46,516 nucleotides of DNA, from positions 1-46,516 of the forward strand of contig JASBYY010000020.1 of assembly GCA_029983675.1 (NCBI GenBank), written 5' to 3'. Shown here one piece after another: positions 9,150-17,269 of this stretch (position 1 is its first letter; each line of letters starts with the position of its first letter). Origin of the DNA: Bacteroidales bacterium. Lineage in GTDB: Bacteria; Bacteroidota; Bacteroidia; Bacteroidales; F082. The translations under genes were made by a program, and so were the position numbers. Under the pieces are notes generated by a model, which had not been told where the DNA came from, ran no database searches, and saw nothing but the letters and a program-made list of their open reading frames with translations.

Positions 9150-9923
9150 ATGATGCGAATCACAGTGTTAGGATGTGGCACTTCCCAAGGTGTTCCGATT
9201 ATCGGATGCGATTGTCCGGTGTGCCGGTCGAAAGACCCGCGCGACAAACGCACACGGACTTCCATTCTTGTTGAAACAGAAAGCCAGACCATTGTCGTGG
9301 ATGCTGGTCCCGATTTTCGACAGCAGATGCTGCGCGAAAACGTCACCCATCTTGATGCCGTGCTGATTACGCACGAACACAAAGACCATATTGGCGGCCT
9401 TGACGATCTGCGTCCTTTCATCTTCAACCAAAAGGAGCCTATGCCGATTTATGCCTCTGCCGAAGCACAAGTCGAAATCAAGCGCGAGTATTCTTATGCT
9501 TTCGACGAACACCCCTACCCGGGTGCGCCGGACTATCGGCTTATCACCCTCGATGAAACGCCTTTTGACTTGGGCGATCTTCATATCGAACCCATCAAGT
9601 TGCGCCATTATACATTGACCTGTTATGCCTTTCGTTTCGGACGGTTCGCATACGTGACGGACTTGAGCGAGATGCCGGAGTCAGCCATGGAACGCCTGCG
9701 TGGCGTTGATTATCTCATCATCGAGGCCTTGGGACTGAACCAGCACTATTCTCACCTCAATTTATCGCAGGCTCGCGAAATCGTCGAAAGACTGAACGTA
9801 AAAAAAGTCTGGTTTACCCACCTCAGCCATCGTATTGGACTTACGGCGGAAGTAAATAGGAATCTGCCCGAAAATATGCATCTCGCCTACGATGGTCTGA
9901 AAATTGAAATACCTGATTTCTAA
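9150..9923 (+). CDS. MBL-fold metal-dependent hydrolase, PhnP-like
   Basis: Metallo-beta-lactamase fold protein of the PhnP/RNase Z-like branch. The N-terminus MRITVLGCGTSQGVPIIGC with CPVC following is typical of the PhnP-like group, which has an extra zinc-binding cysteine segment. The metal motif HEHKDHIGG (HxHxDH) is at about residues 75-82, with a further His in LRHYTLTCYAFR, Asp in YVTDLSEM, and His in WFTHLSHRIG near the end. Family members hydrolyse phosphodiesters, including cyclic ribose phosphates, but no phn genes lie nearby, so the substrate is unknown. Start set at 9150 (MMRIT). The upstream in-frame ATG at 9105 adds residues with no family likeness. Confidence 0.8.
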   Translation: MMRITVLGCGTSQGVPIIGCDCPVCRSKDPRDKRTRTSILVETESQTIVVDAGPDFRQQMLRENVTHLDAVLITHEHKDHIGGLDDLRPFIFNQKEPMPIYASAEAQVEIKREYSYAFDEHPYPGAPDYRLITLDETPFDLGDLHIEPIKLRHYTLTCYAFRFGRFAYVTDLSEMPESAMERLRGVDYLIIEALGLNQHYSHLNLSQAREIVERLNVKKVWFTHLSHRIGLTAEVNRNLPENMHLAYDGLKIEIPDF

Positions 9924-9964
9924 CAAAATACAACATATCGTGTCAATATAAACCTTAAAATAAA

Positions 9965-10426
9965 ATGAAAGCTACCTATTCGCAACGATTGATCAAAACA
10001 GCCGACCTGAATCACCACAAGACTTTTTTTGCCGGACGCTGTTCGGAGTGGTTTTTGGAGAGTTCCTATTTTGCCGTGGCACAGTATGTTGACACGAAAG
10101 ACACCGTATTACTGGCCTTGCATGGCATCGACTTCAAGTTCCCGATTTTTGCAGGCGACATCGTAACTTTCGAGAGCAAGGTGGTTGCCGTTGGGCGAAG
10201 CACTTTGACGGTTTACACAAAAATGTACCGCAGCCTCGATGTTGAAAAGGTTGCTGCCGATGGCTTTGCCACATTTTCCTATCTCGACGAAACCCATCAT
10301 TCCAAGCCGCATGGCGTGGTGATCACCCCCGAAACAGAAGAGGAAATTTGGCTGCAACAGCAGGCAATGGAAGTGCTGGACGACTCCAAACGCAGGGCGA
10401 AATCCATGAACCAACACCGGAAATAG
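9965..10426 (+). CDS. Hotdog-fold acyl-CoA thioesterase
   Basis: 153-residue single hotdog domain. The pattern LNHHKTFFAGRCSEWFLESSYFAVAQY at about residues 17-42 corresponds to the N-terminal strand and hotdog helix of YciA/BFIT-type acyl-CoA hydrolases. It is followed by a FKFPIFAGDIVTFESKV strand pair and LTVYTKM. Such enzymes release CoA from acyl-CoAs in the cytoplasm, and chain-length preference cannot be read from sequence. It lies 41 bases after the MBL hydrolase on the same strand and may be co-transcribed. The next gene is convergent. Confidence 0.8.
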   Translation: MKATYSQRLIKTADLNHHKTFFAGRCSEWFLESSYFAVAQYVDTKDTVLLALHGIDFKFPIFAGDIVTFESKVVAVGRSTLTVYTKMYRSLDVEKVAADGFATFSYLDETHHSKPHGVVITPETEEEIWLQQQAMEVLDDSKRRAKSMNQHRK

Positions 10427-10468
10427 GAAAAGAGAAACACACGATGTTTAATCGGCAGGTATGGCACC

Positions 10469-11707
10469 TCAAAGTTCCAGCTCTTTCGGATAGCAGATAA
10501 AATGCTTCACAACGGGCTGTGAAAGCACTGAGATGCTGAGCTGGTCGGAGGCTTCGGAGATGTCTTTTACGGTACCGTCTTTGTAAACAATTTTGATGGC
10601 AGGCTTTTTCGGGTGATAGGCATGGTTCGATGAAATGCCTTGCAACAGCATGTAGTCGGCTTCCTCCGAAGACAGCGCGTATTGCCTTGCAATGCGTTTT
10701 CGGATGCCATCAATATAATTGTCGTCGAAGGGATCTTGTTGCATCTCGATGCGGAACAAGTTTCGGTTCACCAACCTTCGGCTCAATTCCGACAGCACCC
10801 TATCCTTGTCGTAGCACCACATTTTCACCGCACTTATCACGTCGTAATCGTCAAGTTGGCAAAACAAGTCGAGAGCAGCTGCTTTTTCATCGGCAGTGGC
10901 AAAATAGTCCTGATGTTTCAAAAAAAACGTCAAGGCAGGTGATGCCGGCAGTTCGCGTTGCTGCATCAGCAGTCGGGCACGTTTGATGATTTTCATCAGC
11001 ATGTATTCCGCACTTAATACGGCTTTGTGCATATACACCTGCCAATACATGATACGGCGTGACACGATGAAACTCTCCACCGAATAAACGCCTTTCGACT
11101 CGATAGCGAGGTCATTATCCACAATCTCCATCATATCTAACAGCCGTTCGGCGTTGATGCTCCCTTCCGCCACACCGGTAAAGAAACTATCGCGTTTCAG
11201 ATAGTCAATGCGATCCACATCCAACTGACTGGAAATCAGCTTCGTTAAGAACTTCTTGGGATGGGAGCCTGTAAATATCGCCATGGCTTCATCGAAATGA
11301 CCTTTCAACTCCTCATTGAGATGTTGCATCACCAACAAAGACAGCTCTTCGTGCGAGGTGCCACGCATGATTTTGTTTTCCAATGCATGTGAAAACGGTC
11401 CGTGACCGCTATCGTGCAGCAAAATGGCAACGGATGCACTCCGTAACTCTTCGTCGCTAATATCGTAGCCCTTGCCGCGAAGCAAATGTATGGCATGACG
11501 CATCAAGTGCATGGCACCGAGGCTGTGTGCAAAGCGCGTATGGTTGGCACTGGGATACACCATAGTGGTCAGACTGACCTGCTTGATACGGCGAAGACGT
11601 TGGAAATAAGGATGTTCTATAATATCGAAGTGCGTCTCGTCCGGAATGGTCACAAAACCATAAATCGGATCGTTGAAAATCTTCTTCTTGTTCAAAACCA
11701 CGGTCAT
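10469..11707 (-). CDS. HD-domain phosphohydrolase, dGTPase/SAMHD1-like
   Basis: 412-residue protein beginning IFNDPIYGFVTIPDE, a hallmark of the bacterial SAMHD1/dGTPase-like HD family. Metal ligands are visible as H61 in NHTRFAHSLG, H98-D99 in ILLHDSGHGPFSHALE, and a later Asp in LDVDRIDYLKRDS. Relatives hydrolyse dNTPs to nucleosides and triphosphate or cleave other phosphate esters, and the true substrate is unknown. I chose the ATG at 11707 over 11791 because the upstream extension overlaps the promoter-like element at 11735-11742 and is not conserved-looking. It is divergent from porX across 190 bases. Confidence 0.85.
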   Translation of the reverse strand: MTVVLNKKKIFNDPIYGFVTIPDETHFDIIEHPYFQRLRRIKQVSLTTMVYPSANHTRFAHSLGAMHLMRHAIHLLRGKGYDISDEELRSASVAILLHDSGHGPFSHALENKIMRGTSHEELSLLVMQHLNEELKGHFDEAMAIFTGSHPKKFLTKLISSQLDVDRIDYLKRDSFFTGVAEGSINAERLLDMMEIVDNDLAIESKGVYSVESFIVSRRIMYWQVYMHKAVLSAEYMLMKIIKRARLLMQQRELPASPALTFFLKHQDYFATADEKAAALDLFCQLDDYDVISAVKMWCYDKDRVLSELSRRLVNRNLFRIEMQQDPFDDNYIDGIRKRIARQYALSSEEADYMLLQGISSNHAYHPKKPAIKIVYKDGTVKDISEASDQLSISVLSQPVVKHFICYPKELEL

Positions 11708-11734
11708 TTTGTTCGGTTTGAATGAAATTATCCG

Positions 11735-11742
11735 CAAAAGTA
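11735..11742 (-). promoter_or_regulatory. Bacteroidetes -7 promoter element for the HD phosphohydrolase
   Basis: The minus strand reads TACTTTTG (TAnnTTTG) 27 bases upstream of the ATG at 11707. This supports the shorter start for that gene. Confidence 0.55.
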
Positions 11743-11897
11743 GCAAAAAAACACGACTTTTTTTCTGCAATGATGGGCATGGGTATAACAATATGCACGA
11801 TTTTTGCGTTATCTAAATTATATGAAAATTTCTGTCTGACGAAAAAAGCAACTTATCGGAAACACCTTTACTTTTTGTGTATTAAAAATTTGAAAGA

Positions 11898-13451
11898 ATG
11901 GAAAAGAATACAATTTTATGGGCAGACGACGAGATTGATCTGTTGAAGCCGCACATCTTGTTCTTAGAACAGAAAGGTTATGAGGTGGTTGCTGTCAACA
12001 ATGGCTCCGATGCCATTGACATGGTGCACGAACGCCATTTCGACATCGTTTTCCTCGATGAGCAGATGCCCGGCGTGTCGGGCGTGGAGGCTTTGGAAGC
12101 CATTAAGCGCGACTTTCCCAACCTTCCCGTGGTGATGATCACCAAAAGCGAAGAAGAACGCATCATGGAAGAAGCCATTGGCTCCAATATCGCGGACTAT
12201 CTGATCAAGCCGGTGAATCCGAACCAGATTCTTCTTTCGCTGAAACGCAACCTTGAAAACCGAAAGTTGCGCGATGAGAAGTCGTCCATGGGCTATCAGC
12301 AGGATTTCCGCAAAATCAGCATGGACCTCAACAACAGCTTGAACTATGAGGAGTGGATCACGGTGTACAAGAATTTGGTGCGCTGGGAGCTGGAGCTTCA
12401 GAAATCGACCGACGAAGGCATCAAGGGCATCCTCGCCGAACAGAAACAGGAAGCCAACAACATCTTTACACGTTACATACAACGCAATTATTACGACTGG
12501 ATACAGGGAAAATCGGAGAAACCCACCATGTCGCATACTGTGGTGCGCGACAAGGTGTTGCCGCACCTCGACGATGACGACAAACCGCTGTTTCTCATCG
12601 TGATAGACAATCTGCGCTATGACCAGTGGAAAGCCATACAGCCGCTTGTCGAGACCTATTTCCACGTCGATGACGATGCCATTTACTATAGCATATTGCC
12701 AACCACGACCCAGTATGCCCGCAACGCCCTCTTTGCCGGACTGATGCCGCTCGAAATTCGCCGCCGTTACTCCAAATGGTGGGTGGACGAGGACGATGAA
12801 GGCACAAAAAACCAATACGAAGGCGAACTGCTCGGTGAACAACTGCGCCGTTACGGAAAAAACATCCGCTATTCATATAATAAGGTGTTGAACCTGCAAG
12901 GCGGCAAAAAACTGTACGAACAGATGGCCGACCTCATGCCCAACAGGTTGAACGCCATAGTGTATAACTTTGTTGACATGCTCTCGCACGCCCGCACCGA
13001 GATGGAAATTATCCGTGAGCTTGCCGAGGACGAGGAGGCCTACCGTTCGCTGATGCTGTCGTGGTTTGAGCACTCCAGCCTGTTCGATATGATTCGCTAT
13101 ATCGCGGAAAAAGGTTGCCGCATGGTCATCACCACCGACCACGGCTCCATATACGTGAAAAATCCGGTTCGCATCCTTGGCGACCGCGAGGTGAACACCA
13201 ATCTGCGCTACAAGTACGGACGCAACCTGAAATACAACCCGAAGGAGGTATATGAGGCCAAAGACCCCGAAAAACTATTCCTGCCGAGGCAGAACCTCAG
13301 CACCTCATACGTCTTTGCCGGTTCCAATGACTTTTTTGCCTATCCGAACAACTACAACTATTATGTCAACTATTACCGCAACACTTTCCAGCATGGCGGC
13401 ATCTCTATGAATGAAATGCTGATTCCTGTGATTTATCTCAAATCAAAATAA
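11898..13451 (+). CDS. porX: T9SS response regulator PorX (receiver plus PglZ domain)
   Basis: Cytoplasmic regulator of Type IX secretion. Residues 1-120 form a receiver domain: acidic pair D10-D11, phospho-acceptor D54 in FLDEQMPG, conserved Thr/Lys in VVMITKSEEE and YLIKPVNP. A helical linker (about 130-200) leads into a PglZ-type alkaline-phosphatase-like domain from about residue 205 with FLIVIDNLRYDQWKAIQPLV, LPTTTQYARNALFAGLMP and a TTDHGS metal-binding motif. The 517-residue length and domain order match PorX of Porphyromonas and Flavobacterium, which acts with the kinase PorY and an ECF sigma factor. Neither partner is in this window. The start follows a TACTTTTTG stretch, only a near match to the promoter consensus. 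Confidence 0.95.
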   Translation: MEKNTILWADDEIDLLKPHILFLEQKGYEVVAVNNGSDAIDMVHERHFDIVFLDEQMPGVSGVEALEAIKRDFPNLPVVMITKSEEERIMEEAIGSNIADYLIKPVNPNQILLSLKRNLENRKLRDEKSSMGYQQDFRKISMDLNNSLNYEEWITVYKNLVRWELELQKSTDEGIKGILAEQKQEANNIFTRYIQRNYYDWIQGKSEKPTMSHTVVRDKVLPHLDDDDKPLFLIVIDNLRYDQWKAIQPLVETYFHVDDDAIYYSILPTTTQYARNALFAGLMPLEIRRRYSKWWVDEDDEGTKNQYEGELLGEQLRRYGKNIRYSYNKVLNLQGGKKLYEQMADLMPNRLNAIVYNFVDMLSHARTEMEIIRELAEDEEAYRSLMLSWFEHSSLFDMIRYIAEKGCRMVITTDHGSIYVKNPVRILGDREVNTNLRYKYGRNLKYNPKEVYEAKDPEKLFLPRQNLSTSYVFAGSNDFFAYPNNYNYYVNYYRNTFQHGGISMNEMLIPVIYLKSK

Positions 13452-13474
13452 TAAACATTTTTCAGTTTTGACTG

Positions 13475-13520
13475 CTTGGGGATTGTGATTTTTTCGTTTG
13501 AAAAAATCACAATCCCCAAG
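13475..13520. other. Perfect 21-bp inverted repeat with 4-base loop (porX-tsaE hairpin)
   Basis: Arms 13475-13495 and 13500-13520 are perfect reverse complements around a GTTT loop. They start CTTGGGGATTGTGA and carry a T6 run at the loop side. It lies 23 bases after the porX stop. On the plus strand no U-run follows the stem, so it is not a textbook terminator. It may still end porX transcription or protect the mRNA 3' end. Confidence 0.8.
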
Positions 13521-13537
13521 CCTTGAATTGAATTTGT

Positions 13538-13545
13538 TATATTTG
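13538..13545 (+). promoter_or_regulatory. Bacteroidetes -7 promoter element for tsaE
   Basis: TATATTTG matches TAnnTTTG and lies 20 bases before the tsaE ATG at 13566, just after the long hairpin. This suggests that porX and tsaE are separate transcription units. Confidence 0.6.
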
Positions 13546-13565
13546 CTTGGAAAAATGTCAAGAAA

Positions 13566-14006
13566 ATGAATCGGAAAACATTTGAAATCAATGGAATAGA
13601 AGAACTTTCGAAAGTATCGGAGTATCTCATATCCCTGCGTGACAAGGCGACTGTGTTTGCTTTTTTCGGTGCCATGGGTGCAGGCAAGACAACGCTTATC
13701 AAAAACTTGTGTCACAAATTAGACGTCACCGACGAGGTGACCAGTCCAACTTTCGCCATTATCAATGAATACAGAACCAAAGATAGAGACTCCATATATC
13801 ATTTTGATTTCTACCGTATTAAGAAATTGGAAGAAGTCTTTGACATCGGTTATGAAAACTACATGTACAGCGGCAATCTTTGTCTGCTCGAATGGCCCGA
13901 AATGATAGAGTTGCTGATGCCGGACAACTATGTGCGAATCGACATTCAGCCCGGATCAACAGATGAAAGCCGCATCATCAGTTGCGAAATTGCGCAAAGT
14001 GTTTGA
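13566..14006 (+). CDS. tsaE: tRNA threonylcarbamoyladenosine biosynthesis ATPase TsaE
   Basis: Small P-loop ATPase that assists TsaD/TsaB in making t6A37 on ANN-decoding tRNAs. 146 residues is the usual size. Walker A is GAMGAGKTT at residues 35-43, the switch region reads VTSPTFAIINEY, then YHFDFYRI and the family motif CLLEWPEMIELLMP follow. It has its own promoter-like element upstream and lies 39 bases before aroB, so it may be co-transcribed with the aro genes. Confidence 0.93.
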   Translation: MNRKTFEINGIEELSKVSEYLISLRDKATVFAFFGAMGAGKTTLIKNLCHKLDVTDEVTSPTFAIINEYRTKDRDSIYHFDFYRIKKLEEVFDIGYENYMYSGNLCLLEWPEMIELLMPDNYVRIDIQPGSTDESRIISCEIAQSV

Positions 14007-14045
14007 GGTGCTTGGGCATTGTAAAGAACAGAAAATAAAACAGAA

Positions 14046-15065
14046 ATGACCACCGACCCATTTTTGACCGCCACGGAACTTAAAATGGCACTATCTGATG
14101 CCAGCCAAGTGTTTGTGCTGGTTGACGACAACACGCACCATTGCTGTCTTCCATTGTATGAGCGGCTATTCGGGACTTCTTTCATTTTGTTGGAAACGCC
14201 TTCTGGGGAAACGCACAAGACCTTACATGAAGCCACGGCCTTGTGGCGGTCATTGCTTGGACATAAAGCCAACCGTCATGCTCTACTTGTCAATCTGGGT
14301 GGAGGTGTGGTCAGCGATTTGGGAGGCTTTGTCGCCTCTTGCTATCAGCGGGGCATCAGTTATGTCAACGTGCCGACCACACTGCTTGCCATGATCGATG
14401 CCGCCATTGGCGGAAAAACAGCCATCGATTTCGAAGGCATGAAGAACCAGATTGGTGCATTTCACTTTCCCAAAGGCGTGTTTCTCTGCCCTGATTTTCT
14501 AATGACCTTACCGCAACGCGAGGTGCGTTCCGGATTGGCAGAGCTAATCAAATACGGGTATATCGCACACCCCGACTTGTTAGAAGCCGACGGCAATAAC
14601 TACGTGTCTCATATTCGGGAAGCAGCTATGGTAAAGTGGCGCATTGTCAGCGAAGATCCTCATGAACACGGTTTTCGCAAGGTGCTTAACTTTGGGCACA
14701 CCTTAGGTCATGCCATCGAAAGCCATTTCATGAACACAAAGACACCGTTGTTGCATGGCGAAGCAGTTGCATTAGGCATGTATGGTGCCTTGTGGCTATC
14801 GGTGCGCCTGTGCGGACTTGCTCCGGATGTGTTTGAAACCTATCGGGGCATTTTCCTGCGTAATTTTACATCACTTGCATGCAGATTTACCGATAAAGAC
14901 TTGGAGGCCATCACGACCCTCACGCTTTGTGACAAAAAAAATCGTGACGGCGAGGTGCGCTTTGTGTTGCTGAAAGCGATAACGCAACCCGTGATAGATG
15001 TGGCAGTGGACAAGGAAGCTATCAAATTGGCATTGTTGGAATTACAAAACCTCATGAAGATATGA
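14046..15065 (+). CDS. aroB: 3-dehydroquinate synthase
   Basis: Second step of the shikimate pathway: converts DAHP to 3-dehydroquinate using NAD and a metal. 339 residues. Visible motifs: the NAD site NLGGGVVSDLGGFVASCYQRG, then VPTTLLAMIDAAIGGKT, LAELIKYGYIA, and metal ligands in FGHTLGHAIES (HxxxH) and LLHGEAVALGM. The stop overlaps the aroA start (ATGA at 15062-15065), so translation is coupled to the sixth pathway step. Confidence 0.95.
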   Translation: MTTDPFLTATELKMALSDASQVFVLVDDNTHHCCLPLYERLFGTSFILLETPSGETHKTLHEATALWRSLLGHKANRHALLVNLGGGVVSDLGGFVASCYQRGISYVNVPTTLLAMIDAAIGGKTAIDFEGMKNQIGAFHFPKGVFLCPDFLMTLPQREVRSGLAELIKYGYIAHPDLLEADGNNYVSHIREAAMVKWRIVSEDPHEHGFRKVLNFGHTLGHAIESHFMNTKTPLLHGEAVALGMYGALWLSVRLCGLAPDVFETYRGIFLRNFTSLACRFTDKDLEAITTLTLCDKKNRDGEVRFVLLKAITQPVIDVAVDKEAIKLALLELQNLMKI

Positions 15066-16387
15066 ACACAGAAATTGCAACCCCAAAACCCATGCTTGTA
15101 TTGCCTGCCAACAAGCCTATCCGCTGCGAAGTACAGATTGAAGGTGGAAAAAGTGAAAGCAACCGCGCCCTCATGATTGCTGCTTATGGTGGATTTACTG
15201 CGGAATTAGAGAATTTGTCCGCTTCGGACGACACCCGCCTCCTTCAGTCGTTGTTGCATGACATTGCAATGGCAAAGCCCGATACCACGCTGACTTTAGA
15301 TTGCGGCATGGATGGCACTGCCTGCCGTTTTCTCGCCACCTATCTCGCCAGAAGTGAAGGACAGTGGCTGCTGACCGGAAACGACCGCATGAAACTGCGT
15401 CCCATGGAGGCTTTGGTGGAAGCCCTACGTCATCTTGGTGCCCGGATAGAATATGTTGAGTGTCAGGGCGCATTGCCGCTTCGTATTGTAGGAATGGCGT
15501 TAAAAGGGACGGAAGTGCATATCGACATGAGCCGCAGCAGCCAGTTCGCCTCATCATTGTTGATGGCTGCACCTTGCATGAAACAAGGGTTGCGCCTTCA
15601 TCTTGACGGCGTGCTCAACTCCTTGCCGTATCTTGACATGACCATCGAACTGATGAATCATTTCGGTGCCGATGTGGAACGCGAAGACCGCTTGGTGACC
15701 GTGCAGCCCAAACCCTACCTGGCGCGTCCTTACGCCGTTCCTTCCGATTGGAGTTCGGCATCGTATTGGTATGAAATTGCAGCTTTGAGTGACGAGTGCG
15801 ACATCTTTCTCCGTCATCTTGATACGCAAACTGCACATGGCGATGCTGTCATGGCAAAATTGGCCGAATCTTTCGGCGTGCAATCCGAGATCAGCGACTT
15901 GGGTGTGCGTCTGACCAAACGAACCCCGCAAGCCAAAGCCCTGCAATTCGACTTTGCAGCCACCCCCGACCTGTTTCCGACCGTTGCCGCCATCTGTGCC
16001 GGATTGCAAATCCCCGCCACTTTTACCGGCCTATCCAATCTTGCCGTTAAGGAATCGAACCGCATTGACGCTATGGCGGCTGAACTTGGTAAATTCGGCA
16101 CACGCATCGAAAGGGTGGGCACACACGAAATCCATCTGATGCCCAGCATCCGTCTCGACAAGTCTCCACGTAGCTTGCCCTACTATTCCATGGAACGACC
16201 TTTGCGTATCAATGCGCATGGAGATCACCGCATTGCCATGGCCCTGGCTCCTTTGTCGATGGTGCTTGGCGCAATTGCCATTGACAACCCGGATGTGGTG
16301 ACCAAATCGTATCTTAACTATTGGGAAGACCTGCGGAAAACAGGAATGACGGTCATGGCTGGTTTGATGCAGCCGACAATGCCATAG
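15062..16387 (+). CDS. aroA: 3-phosphoshikimate 1-carboxyvinyltransferase (EPSP synthase)
   Basis: Joins PEP to shikimate-3-phosphate. 441 residues. Substrate loop GGKSESNRALMIAAYGG near the N-terminus carries the conserved Lys, Ser and Arg. The DGTACRF stretch and SRSSQFASSLLMAAP fit the family, as do FPTVAAICAGL, VKESNRIDAMAAELGKFG and GDHRIAMALAPLS in the second half. The GGKSESN form replaces the commoner GSKSxSN. It is translationally coupled to aroB. After the stop comes repeat-rich sequence before the next gene. Confidence 0.93.
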   Translation: MNTEIATPKPMLVLPANKPIRCEVQIEGGKSESNRALMIAAYGGFTAELENLSASDDTRLLQSLLHDIAMAKPDTTLTLDCGMDGTACRFLATYLARSEGQWLLTGNDRMKLRPMEALVEALRHLGARIEYVECQGALPLRIVGMALKGTEVHIDMSRSSQFASSLLMAAPCMKQGLRLHLDGVLNSLPYLDMTIELMNHFGADVEREDRLVTVQPKPYLARPYAVPSDWSSASYWYEIAALSDECDIFLRHLDTQTAHGDAVMAKLAESFGVQSEISDLGVRLTKRTPQAKALQFDFAATPDLFPTVAAICAGLQIPATFTGLSNLAVKESNRIDAMAAELGKFGTRIERVGTHEIHLMPSIRLDKSPRSLPYYSMERPLRINAHGDHRIAMALAPLSMVLGAIAIDNPDVVTKSYLNYWEDLRKTGMTVMAGLMQPTMP

Positions 16388-16429
16388 CCATAAACACCTC
16401 ATCAAATAACAATAATATTTTCGTAAAGA

Positions 16430-16450
16430 GATCCCGTGCTTGACACGGGA
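16430..16450. repeat. REP-like palindrome ATCCCGTG...CACGGGAT
   Basis: Eight-base perfect arms with a CTTGA loop, 43 bases after aroA. A variant of the same unit is at 4445-4465, with the shared flanks AGAGATCCCG and GGGATGAC. It could fold in the aroA mRNA 3' region, but there is no U-tract for a classic terminator. Confidence 0.65.
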
Positions 16451-16521
16451 TGACTGAGTTTGGGACATGGTGCGGGATAACACGAGAGAAAAAGCTTTGT
16501 ATGCCTTGATTGGACACTATC

Positions 16522-16573
16522 CGTCATGCTGAACAACGTCATTCTGGACCTGATCCAGAATTGATTCAGCATC
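16522..16573. repeat. REP-like unit, inverted perfect copy of 8911-8962
   Basis: A 52-base exact reverse complement of 8911-8962. It contains ATTCTGGACC...GATCCAGAAT and the outer TCATGCTGAA/TTCAGCATC arms. It lies in the aroA to DUF6913 intergenic space. Confidence 0.85.
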
Positions 16574-16685
16574 TCTTCAGAATCTACACGGAAACCATCC
16601 ATCATCTTTTCAGTATCCCAACGACATCTGTTTTCCTTGGCGATATTTTTCACTCCCAAAAAACCGTCAAAAAGAATGAAATATG

Positions 16686-16693
16686 TAAATTTG
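16686..16693 (+). promoter_or_regulatory. Bacteroidetes -7 promoter element for the DUF6913 gene and dapA
   Basis: TAAATTTG matches TAnnTTTG and ends 9 bases before the ATG at 16703. The 5' leader would be very short. It sets the start of the DUF6913 gene downstream of the longer frame's ATG at 16637. Confidence 0.6.
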
Positions 16694-16702
16694 CAGCCTA
16701 TT

Positions 16703-17269
16703 ATGTTCGACAAGCTAAGAAATAGAATATTAAAACGATCCATAGAGCAGTTCATCAAGGGAAAGGCAATAGCCAAACTGCCTGACCTGCGGCGTATCTC
16801 TTCGGTCATTATCATTTTGGAAGACAGTGAAAAGCAACTGATTAGAAGCATAGAAAGCAACATGAAGCAGTTGTTTGGCATCGCCTACTGTCGTTTTGTG
16901 ATTCTCAGCAATGAAATATCCGATACCGTCTTGCAGAGCGACCTCCACTATGAAATCACGCCCAAAGACTTCGGCATCATCAGCGTGCTGAAAAAAGAAA
17001 AAGAAGAGTATGTGCGCAAACTGCCTACCACATTTCTACTTGTGAACATGGCACCGGAGCATCCCGAAATCAGCGACTACCTTAGTATCTTGCCAAGAGC
17101 TAATTTCAGGGTCTGCTTCCACAATAGTCCGCATGTAGGCATTTACGATTTGGTGATCGACAACAGCAAGAATGCCTCACGCATGAACGACGTGCAAGTG
17201 CTGCACCAATACTTATGTGCTCTGACTGGCACAACAAATCCCCAAAAACAAGAAAACTCTCCCGAATAA
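16703..17269 (+). CDS. DUF6913-family protein
   Basis: 188-residue soluble protein of a Bacteroidetes family without assigned function. It opens with a basic amphipathic stretch (FDKLRNRILKRSIEQFIKGK). Later parts include ILLVNMAPEHP-like hydrophobic strands (TFLLVNMAPEHPEISDYLS) and RVCFHNSPHVGIYDLVIDN. I see no catalytic motif, signal peptide or membrane span. The start at 16703 is chosen because a promoter-like element lies in the longer frame. Its stop overlaps the dapA start (TAATG), so the two are translationally coupled. Confidence 0.75.
   Translation: MFDKLRNRILKRSIEQFIKGKAIAKLPDLRRISSVIIILEDSEKQLIRSIESNMKQLFGIAYCRFVILSNEISDTVLQSDLHYEITPKDFGIISVLKKEKEEYVRKLPTTFLLVNMAPEHPEISDYLSILPRANFRVCFHNSPHVGIYDLVIDNSKNASRMNDVQVLHQYLCALTGTTNPQKQENSPE

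Noticed and set aside
11964..12842. 292-codon minus-strand ORF antisense to porX
   Set aside because: It is a shadow of porX in a coding region with favourable codon composition. It has no recognisable domains.
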